From NCBI GenBank assembly GCA_022572625.1, contig JACZVN010000036.1, positions 1 through 5,279 on the forward strand: DNA of 5,279 nucleotides, in the 5' to 3' direction. The notes beneath the pieces are model-generated. The model was not told where the DNA came from. It made no database searches and saw nothing but the letters and a program-made list of their open reading frames with translations. The number at the start of each line of letters is the position of its first letter. The first letter of the stretch is position 1. Source of the DNA: Patescibacteria group bacterium. GTDB taxonomy: Bacteria; Patescibacteriota; Patescibacteriia; UBA2591; UBA6264. Position numbers and translations under genes: made by a program. This document shows positions 1-4,443 of this stretch, one piece after another.

Positions 1-41
1 ATTGTTTTTGAAAAATCCTTCAATAAATAAAATATATAATT

Positions 42-491
42 ATGAAAATTGAAGAAGAAATAAAACAGAAGCAATTTAAAAACGAATACCACAAAGCGAT
101 GGTTAACATTATATTCTCATATAATTGGGTGATTAAAAACCAAGTTGAATTGTTGAAACCTTACGGAATAACACTTCAACAATTTAATATTCTTAGAATT
201 TTAAGAGGACAACATCCAAAGCCATTTACTATAAAGCTGATAAAAGAAAGGATGTTGGATAGAATGTCTGACTGCTCCCGTATAGTTGAAAAGTTACTAA
301 CAAAAAAATTAGTTGAAAGGCATATATGTGTAAAGGACAGACGAAATGTTGATGTATTAATTTCCAAAAAAGGGTTGGCTCTTTTAAAAAAGTTGGACAA
401 AATTTTTGAAAAATTAGATAAAAATTTAATTTCCTTAAATGATAAAGAGTTAAAAACAATTAATAAACTGTTGGATAAATTAAGGGGCTAA
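42..491 (+). CDS. MarR-family winged-helix transcriptional regulator
   Basis: A complete 149-residue protein, the usual size for MarR regulators, which act as dimers that bind operator DNA and often respond to small ligands or oxidants. The N-terminal helices (about 14-38) fit the dimerisation region. The winged helix-turn-helix spans about 42-112, with the recognition helix near 75-90 (MSDCSRIVEKLLTKK). The wing carries the family DRR signature at D99-R101 followed by VDVLIS and a turn glycine at 111. C-terminal helices (about 113-148) complete the dimer interface. Cys78 and Cys96 are visible, but a redox role is not shown. The wording (FNILRILRGQHPKP, RMLDRMSDCSRIVEKL) resembles Bacteroidota members, where this type often precedes a YceI-like gene; none is present here. 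Seven of nine Arg codons are AGA/AGG, against two of nine in the isomerase gene at 3342-4430. The ATG at 42 has no Shine-Dalgarno motif. The target genes are unknown. Confidence 0.9.
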   Translation: MKIEEEIKQKQFKNEYHKAMVNIIFSYNWVIKNQVELLKPYGITLQQFNILRILRGQHPKPFTIKLIKERMLDRMSDCSRIVEKLLTKKLVERHICVKDRRNVDVLISKKGLALLKKLDKIFEKLDKNLISLNDKELKTINKLLDKLRG

Positions 492-501
492 GATATTTTT
501 T

Positions 502-548
502 GTAGAGACGTTATACTTGTCTGCCGAAGGTAGATATAACGTCTCTAC
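502..548. repeat. 47-bp hairpin (REP/MITE-like) interspersed repeat
   Basis: Left arm GTAGAGACGTTATA (502-515) and right arm TATAACGTCTCTAC (535-548) are perfect 14-bp inverted repeats. Inside them, TCTGCC (520-525) pairs with GGTAGA (529-534), including one G-T pair, around a GAA loop. This leaves CTTG (516-519) as a one-sided bulge. Termini of the GTAGAGACG...CGTCTCTAC type recur, as I recall, as short dispersed palindromes in several bacterial groups, and bulged hairpins are typical of REP elements mobilised by IS200/IS605-like REP transposases. No transposase is present in the window, so mobility is inferred. The repeat lies 10 nt after the MarR stop and directly abuts the stop codon of the truncated glgA. 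Neither strand has a U-run after the stem, so it is not a canonical intrinsic terminator, though it could still slow convergent transcripts. Confidence 0.85.
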
Positions 549-926
549 TCAGAAGGGTAAATTAAATAATAAAAACCTTAAACCATTATCTGGGTAGTTC
601 GACATGTCATGTCCCTTTTTAGATCGAGAGCCAAATAACTCTCGCTGACAAATAAAAAAAACCGGATAATTATCCGGACAAATTACTTTTTTAAAGCCAA
701 ACTTATAAACCTTACCAGCAAATTCTAAAGTTAATTTTTCTTTTAAATTTTCAATGGGCCAGTTTTCCTTCTTAATAAAACCATAATAGGGAGTGATAAC
801 AATCACTTCGTGTCCCAATCGATGTAAGGCGCGAGGCAAAGATCTAGCTACGTCAGCTAACCCCCCGCTTTGAGAGTAGGGCGATATTTCTGAACTAACA
901 TGGGCAATTCTTAATAGCCTAGTCAT
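549..926 (-). pseudogene. glgA: Truncated GT5 starch/glycogen synthase (N-terminal fragment)
   Basis: The 125 residues match the start of the GT5 synthase family, which transfers glucose from ADP- or UDP-glucose to a growing alpha-1,4-glucan. Visible signatures are an N-terminal beta strand (RIAHVSSEISPYSQ), the donor-binding loop SGGLADV at 20-26 (the family lysine of KxGGLADV is serine here), GHEVIVITPYYG at 38-49, and DNGLRFLLF at 113-121, which leads into a helix in full-length relatives. Family members are roughly 450-500 residues. Here the frame ends with Leu-Pro-Phe and TGA (549-551), the stop touching the hairpin repeat at 502-548. The rest of the N-terminal domain and the entire C-terminal Rossmann domain are missing, and no fragment of them is readable in 1-548 on either strand. 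The product should be inactive. The gene starts 1 nt after the GH15 stop and has a weak AGGA (937-940), 10 nt from the ATG. A misassembled contig end would look the same. Confidence 0.82.
662..677. repeat. 16-bp perfect palindrome inside the glgA fragment
   Basis: CCGGATAATTATCCGG equals its own reverse complement. It lies in the coding frame of the glgA fragment, encoding Pro-Asp-Asn-Tyr-Pro around residues 84-88. No function is evident and it may be chance; it has no loop, so it suits a dimeric DNA-binding site better than an RNA hairpin. Confidence 0.3.
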
Positions 927-927
927 A

Positions 928-2016
928 TTATAAATATCCTAAAAATTTACTGGCAATAATAAACATGGCGTGAGACCAAGCCAGGGGATGAATGCCGCGT
1001 CTAAAGTCATCAAAAATCTGCTCTGGTAAATATCCATGATATTCATCATCATCCAATCTTTCTAAAACCCAAAAATAATATTGACGAGCTTTTTTCTTAT
1101 CACCAGCTAAAGACCAATAAATACTAAGCCAAAAATTTAAAAGCGGCCAGGCTCCGCCGCCTTCCTGAGATGATCCCTCTCCATCATAATAATCAAATTG
1201 ATAACGATGAACCCCTCCCTTTAGTACGAGCTCTTTTTCAATATGTTTAATCGTCTGAATTATTTCTACACTCTTAGATTCATAAATATCAAAAGGCCAA
1301 CATAGACCTAATAATGAAGCATCAATATTATGATCATTAATTTTGCCAAAAGTCCGATAAAAATATTTATCCTGAGGATTATAAGCTTTTTTGATTTGTT
1401 CAATCATTTGCCAGGCAGTTTCTTTCCAAAAATGATTAGGTAAAATTTCAGTAGCTAATAAAAGCCCTTTGGCGCAGGCGGCTAAAGAGTAGGTAAAATT
1501 ATTTTCCATAGTAACTGATGTCTGACGGTTAGATTCTTCCCAGATATCAATGGTATGGATGTCAAAATGAGTCTTATCCCAATGGCTAACAATTCCATTA
1601 CCCAGCCTTTCAATTAATTCTTTAAATTCTAATGCTTTGGATAAATCTTTTTGAAAATGGTGATGAATAGCCCAAAGAACTGTTCCAATCTGGTCGGGTT
1701 GAAAAGCAGACCCCATACTGCCAATCCGTCCATTAGTAGCATAATTAGCATAAAGAATCTGCCGACGAGCAAAATCTTGAGGAAACTTATTAAGCCAATA
1801 AAAAAATGGTTTTTGAATTGGTATTTTTAAAATGTCAGCGGCCACACAAACAAAAGATGCATCTCGAGGCCAAACCCAGCGATAATTAGCTGCCTCTCTA
1901 TGAACATAAGGTTTGTCAATATTAGCAGCTACAATTGCTCCATTTTCCAAGGCGCAATCTTTAATTACTTCTCTTGAAGTCTTAATAATTTGTTTAATTT
2001 TTGTATTTATATTCAT
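928..2016 (-). CDS. Glycoside hydrolase family 15 (glucoamylase-like), catalytic domain only
   Basis: The 362-residue protein is a GH15 (alpha/alpha)6-barrel enzyme. The family releases glucose from non-reducing ends of alpha-glucans (glucoamylase, glucodextranase) or cleaves trehalose, with inversion. Key signatures in order are the subsite motif WPRD (49-52), FQPDQIG (105-111), the general-acid region DIWEE (157-161), DASLLGLCWPF (232-242), GGGAWPLLNFW (286-296), the general-base region LPEQ (330-333, Glu332) and HPLAWSHA (343-350). Both catalytic acidic positions are therefore present. Many bacterial relatives are 600 residues or more with an N-terminal beta-sandwich domain; that domain is absent. 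No signal peptide is seen, so it probably acts in the cytoplasm on stored glucan or oligosaccharides. The ATG overlaps the ruvC stop (ATGA), implying translational coupling. The following gene is a truncated glgA, suggesting a former glucan synthesis/breakdown pair. Substrate specificity cannot be read from the sequence. Confidence 0.9.
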   Translation of the reverse strand: MNINTKIKQIIKTSREVIKDCALENGAIVAANIDKPYVHREAANYRWVWPRDASFVCVAADILKIPIQKPFFYWLNKFPQDFARRQILYANYATNGRIGSMGSAFQPDQIGTVLWAIHHHFQKDLSKALEFKELIERLGNGIVSHWDKTHFDIHTIDIWEESNRQTSVTMENNFTYSLAACAKGLLLATEILPNHFWKETAWQMIEQIKKAYNPQDKYFYRTFGKINDHNIDASLLGLCWPFDIYESKSVEIIQTIKHIEKELVLKGGVHRYQFDYYDGEGSSQEGGGAWPLLNFWLSIYWSLAGDKKKARQYYFWVLERLDDDEYHGYLPEQIFDDFRRGIHPLAWSHAMFIIASKFLGYL

Positions 2017-2495
2017 GACAAAAAACTTTTAGTTTGGGCGCAAGTAATGGCAATGGCTAAAGCATCAGCCGCGTCAACCGGTCTGGGAATATCATTAAGT
2101 TTAAGAGATAACTTAACCATTTGTTGAATTTGTGACTTGGCTGCTTGTCCATATCCAGTTAAAGTTTGTTTAACTTGGAGAGGCGTAAATTCAAAAATTT
2201 GAGCCTTGCTTTTAGCGGCCACCAAGGTAACCACGCCCCGAGCTTCGCTCACTTTCATGGCTGTTTTTACATTTTTAGCAAAATAAATATTCTCAATTGC
2301 TATTTTATCAGGATGATATTTTTTAATAATTTCTTCTAATTCATGATAAATTATTAACAGCCTTTGAGGAAAAATTTCATTTTTTGAAGTTTTAATGCAG
2401 CCGTAATCAACCATGGACAATTTATTACCTGATGTCACTTCAATAATCCCGTAGCCAGTTGCCGCAATGCCTGGATCAATGCCTAGAATTAACAT
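2013..2495 (-). CDS. ruvC: Crossover junction endodeoxyribonuclease RuvC
   Basis: The 160-residue RuvC Holliday-junction resolvase is slightly shorter than E. coli RuvC (173). It works as a dimer that nicks four-way junctions symmetrically during recombination and repair, normally with the RuvAB branch-migration motor. The RNase-H-like fold is clear. The four metal-binding acids are Asp7 (ILGIDPG), Glu68 (IAIENIYF), Asp141 and Asp144 (PVDAADALAIA), with spacing matching the E. coli tetrad. The conserved GYGQAAKSQIQQMV (114-127) and the junction-contacting segment FFAKN-like YFAKNVKTAM (71-80) are present, so it should be active. It starts 2 nt after the yebC stop and overlaps the GH15 start by 4 nt. 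yebC-ruvC adjacency is a widespread bacterial arrangement, but ruvA and ruvB do not follow here. No Shine-Dalgarno motif precedes the ATG; translation is probably coupled to yebC. Confidence 0.97.
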   Translation of the reverse strand: MLILGIDPGIAATGYGIIEVTSGNKLSMVDYGCIKTSKNEIFPQRLLIIYHELEEIIKKYHPDKIAIENIYFAKNVKTAMKVSEARGVVTLVAAKSKAQIFEFTPLQVKQTLTGYGQAAKSQIQQMVKLSLKLNDIPRPVDAADALAIAITCAQTKSFLS

Positions 2496-2497
2496 AA

Positions 2498-3223
2498 TTA
2501 TTCTATATTACTATAATAATCACTAATATCTGGATTGTTATCAAGTTCATTGAAAATAGCGTCGATCTTCTTTTGGGATGATCCACTAATTTTGATTAAA
2601 TCTTTAGCAAACCACTCTATTTCTGCGTAATCAACTTCTACTCCCTCTTGTTCTATCTTCTTTTTTATTTTTTCTAAATCATCTGAATCAATATAAATAG
2701 CCAATTCATCTTCCTCAACTTGAATATCCTTAGCCCCTAAATCAATTATTTTTAACTGAAAATCATCTAAATTTAAAATCTTGGACTTAAAATCAGCAAT
2801 TCTTATTATTCCTTTACGTTCAAACATCCGTAGAACAGAATTCTGTTCTCCCAATCGTCCGCCATATTTATTAAAAATTTGGCGCAAACTACCGACGGTT
2901 CGATTTGTATTATCAGTTAAAGCCTCAATCAAGATCATACTTCCTTCCGGGCCAAAAATCTCATAAATTACTTCTTCAATCCGCTCACCCACTACTACAC
3001 CCGTACCCCGCTTAATCGCTCGATCAATGTTATTTCTCGGCATATTAGCCTTTTTACTCCGTTCCATTGCCAAACGTAATTTAAAATTAGCCTCAGGATC
3101 AGCGCCACCTTCTCGGACGGCTAAAGTAATAGCGTGCCCAAGTTTAGTAAACATAGCGCTTTTTTTAGCATCAACTGCCCCTTTAGAATGTTTTATCTTT
3201 GACCATTTTGAATGCCCACTCAT
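2498..3223 (-). CDS. yebC: YebC/PmpR (TACO1) family protein
   Basis: The 241-residue protein is full length for the YebC/PmpR family. The N-terminal signature MSGHSKWSKIKHSKGAVDAK begins at residue 1, which fixes the start codon. It is followed by FTKLGHAITLAVREGG (25-40), NMPRNNIDRAIKRGTG (60-75), the central YEIFGPEG (87-94), the TDNTNRTV segment (103-110), LRMFERKG (131-138) and the characteristic C-terminal DISDYYSN (232-239). Members have been described as DNA-binding regulators (PmpR) and, in other work, as ribosome-associated factors assisting translation of difficult peptides such as proline stretches (TACO1/YebC). The sequence does not decide between these roles. It is the first gene of the yebC-ruvC-GH15-glgA' unit, behind an extended -10 promoter with a predicted leader of about 24 nt and no Shine-Dalgarno motif. 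An 18-bp perfect palindrome lies within the gene at 2832-2849. Confidence 0.96.
   Translation of the reverse strand: MSGHSKWSKIKHSKGAVDAKKSAMFTKLGHAITLAVREGGADPEANFKLRLAMERSKKANMPRNNIDRAIKRGTGVVVGERIEEVIYEIFGPEGSMILIEALTDNTNRTVGSLRQIFNKYGGRLGEQNSVLRMFERKGIIRIADFKSKILNLDDFQLKIIDLGAKDIQVEEDELAIYIDSDDLEKIKKKIEQEGVEVDYAEIEWFAKDLIKISGSSQKKIDAIFNELDNNPDISDYYSNIE
2832..2849. repeat. 18-bp perfect palindrome inside yebC
   Basis: AGAACAGAATTCTGTTCT is a perfect 9+9 inverted repeat without a spacer, encoding Glu-Gln-Asn-Ser-Val within the family-conserved region before MFERKG. A random 18-bp perfect palindrome is expected far less than once in 5 kb, but codon constraint and multiple looks weaken this. 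No function is assigned. Confidence 0.35.
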
Positions 3224-3253
3224 AAAACTTATATATTTATTTAAATTTACTAT

Positions 3254-3281
3254 ATTATATCAATTCAGTTCATTTAATCAA
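3254..3281 (-). promoter_or_regulatory. Sigma70-type extended -10 promoter of the yebC operon
   Basis: Read on the minus strand: -35 TTGATT (3281-3276, four of six consensus bases), a 16-bp spacer, then -10 TATAAT (3259-3254, perfect). TGA directly before it (3262-3260) gives the extended TGnTATAAT form. The predicted start of transcription is near 3247, leaving about 24 nt of leader before the yebC ATG at 3223. The position in the only sizeable intergenic gap between divergent genes supports it. Confidence 0.72.
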
Positions 3282-3310
3282 TAGACAGGGCAATATATTA
3301 ATGTTAAAAT
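3282..3310 (+). promoter_or_regulatory. Sigma70-type promoter of the isomerase / membrane-protein operon
   Basis: -35 TAGACA (3282-3287, five of six), a 17-bp spacer, and -10 TAAAAT (3305-3310, five of six) preceded by TGT, making an extended -10. The predicted start is near 3317, with a leader of about 25 nt to the ATG at 3342. Its -35 box begins at the base after the end of the divergent yebC -35 box (3276-3281). Confidence 0.65.
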
Positions 3311-3315
3311 GTTAA
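3300..3315. repeat. Tandem octamer AATGTTAA x2 over the -10 region
   Basis: Two perfect adjacent copies of AATGTTAA (3300-3307 and 3308-3315) cover the extended -10 and run to the likely transcription start of the plus-strand operon. Such a repeat could be an operator with two half-sites, or simply low-complexity AT-rich promoter DNA. Confidence 0.4.
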
Positions 3316-3341
3316 TAGATTAAAAGTATTAAGATAAAGTC

Positions 3342-4430
3342 ATGACTACTCTTGATGATTTAAAACAAATTAAAAAATTAGATAAAGCTAGTATGGTCAG
3401 TTTTATTTCTGATTTACCTGATCAAATACTTAAGGCTTATCAAGGAGCGCAAAAGATTAAAATGCCTGAAAATTACAAAAATATTAAAAATATTGTAATT
3501 TGTGGTATGGGCGGATCAGCTATTGGCGGTGATTTAATTAAAATTATGACTGAAAATCAGTTAACTATCCCTTTAATCGTCAACCGATCCTGGGAGCTGC
3601 CATCGATAGTTAATAAAGATAGTTTAGTATTTTTAGTTAGCTTTTCAGGTCAAACCAAAGAAATATTAAATTGCGCTAAAACGGCAATTAAAAAAAGGGC
3701 GAAAATATCCATCATCACCGGCGGAGGGGAGTTGCAAAAAATAGCTCAAAAATATAAATTGCCGATTTTTAAATTTCAATACTCAGGCCCGCCGCGAGCC
3801 GGTCTAGGATATCTTTCGATACCAATTTTAGTTATTTTAGAAAAACTAAATTTAATTAATTTAAATAATTGGCAAATTTCCTCTTCCGTGACTAAACTGG
3901 AAAATTTTAATCAAATTTTTTATCCTAAAGCAACGTCAGAAAAAAATATTGCTAAATATTTAGCCTATTTTATTTTTGACCATCTGCCAATTATTATTGC
4001 TCCAGAAAATTTAGGCGGTTTAGCCCGACGATTTAAAACTCAGATGGCTGAGAATAGTAAAAACTTTTGTTTTTTTGAAACCTTTCCAGAAATTTTTCAT
4101 AATTCAATTGAAAGTCAATTCCCTTGGCGCTTAAAAGATGAAATTGTTTTTCTAATTTTTGAAAACTTTAATGAAAAATCAAATACCAACCAGGCCCTAC
4201 GATCTTTTCAAAAATTATTAGACCAAGAAAAAATAGATTGGGAAGGCATTCCAAGTTTTGGAGACAATTTATTTATCCAAATTTTTTCTTTGGTACTTTT
4301 AGGCGATTGGATTAGTTTTTATTTATCGATATTGAATAAAATTGACCCGACGCCGGTTACTAAAATCCAGTGGCTTAAAAAACAAATGAACCCTAAGGGA
4401 AAACGAGCTTTTTCTAGAACAAAAAAATAA
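3342..4430 (+). CDS. Bifunctional phosphoglucose/phosphomannose isomerase (SIS fold)
   Basis: The 362-residue cytoplasmic protein belongs to the bifunctional PGI/PMI family known from Crenarchaeota and many uncultured bacteria. These enzymes interconvert fructose-6-phosphate with both glucose-6-phosphate and mannose-6-phosphate. Two SIS domains are visible. The first carries GMGGSAIGGD (55-64), the phosphate-binding SFSGQTKE (100-107) and the family motif PPRAGLGY (150-157). The second carries AENSKN (236-241, with Glu237 at the expected catalytic base) and HN (253-254, expected ring-opening histidine). It ends with a DPTPV motif (335-339) typical of the C-terminal region. The base after HN departs from the common HNE pattern: Ser255 is here, with a Glu at 257. 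The gene probably supplies mannose- and glucose-phosphates for glycan precursors as well as glycolysis. It begins a plus-strand operon with the membrane protein 13 nt downstream and has its own promoter. No Shine-Dalgarno motif precedes the ATG. Confidence 0.93.
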   Translation: MTTLDDLKQIKKLDKASMVSFISDLPDQILKAYQGAQKIKMPENYKNIKNIVICGMGGSAIGGDLIKIMTENQLTIPLIVNRSWELPSIVNKDSLVFLVSFSGQTKEILNCAKTAIKKRAKISIITGGGELQKIAQKYKLPIFKFQYSGPPRAGLGYLSIPILVILEKLNLINLNNWQISSSVTKLENFNQIFYPKATSEKNIAKYLAYFIFDHLPIIIAPENLGGLARRFKTQMAENSKNFCFFETFPEIFHNSIESQFPWRLKDEIVFLIFENFNEKSNTNQALRSFQKLLDQEKIDWEGIPSFGDNLFIQIFSLVLLGDWISFYLSILNKIDPTPVTKIQWLKKQMNPKGKRAFSRTKK

Positions 4431-4443
4431 ATAACTGAATAAA

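Noticed and set aside
35..40. TATAAT as -10 box of the MarR gene
   Set aside because: It lies one base before the ATG, so transcription would begin inside the coding sequence. The real promoter is probably outside the window.
176..459. Minus-strand open frames opposite MarR, tested as a possible glgA remainder
   Set aside because: Their translations show no GT5 motifs and are explained as antisense of the MarR coding sequence.
502..548. Hairpin as a bidirectional intrinsic terminator between convergent genes
   Set aside because: Neither strand has a U-run immediately after the stem; the T-run at 495-501 lies before the stem on the + strand and gives A's on the minus strand.
549..551. TGA read as glycine (code 25), which would let glgA continue
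   Set aside because: Reading on through the TGA crosses the hairpin and yields about 23 residues unlike GT5 before a TAA. RuvC, which also ends in TGA, would gain only two residues and adds no support for recoding.
625..644. CGAGAG/CTCTCG inverted repeat with 8-nt loop
   Set aside because: Only six base pairs, within the glgA coding fragment and without a following U-run; well within chance.
3027..3284. Plus-strand open frame of 85 codons opposite the start of yebC
   Set aside because: It lies opposite the strongly conserved N-terminus of YebC and runs through both promoter regions; no domain is recognisable.
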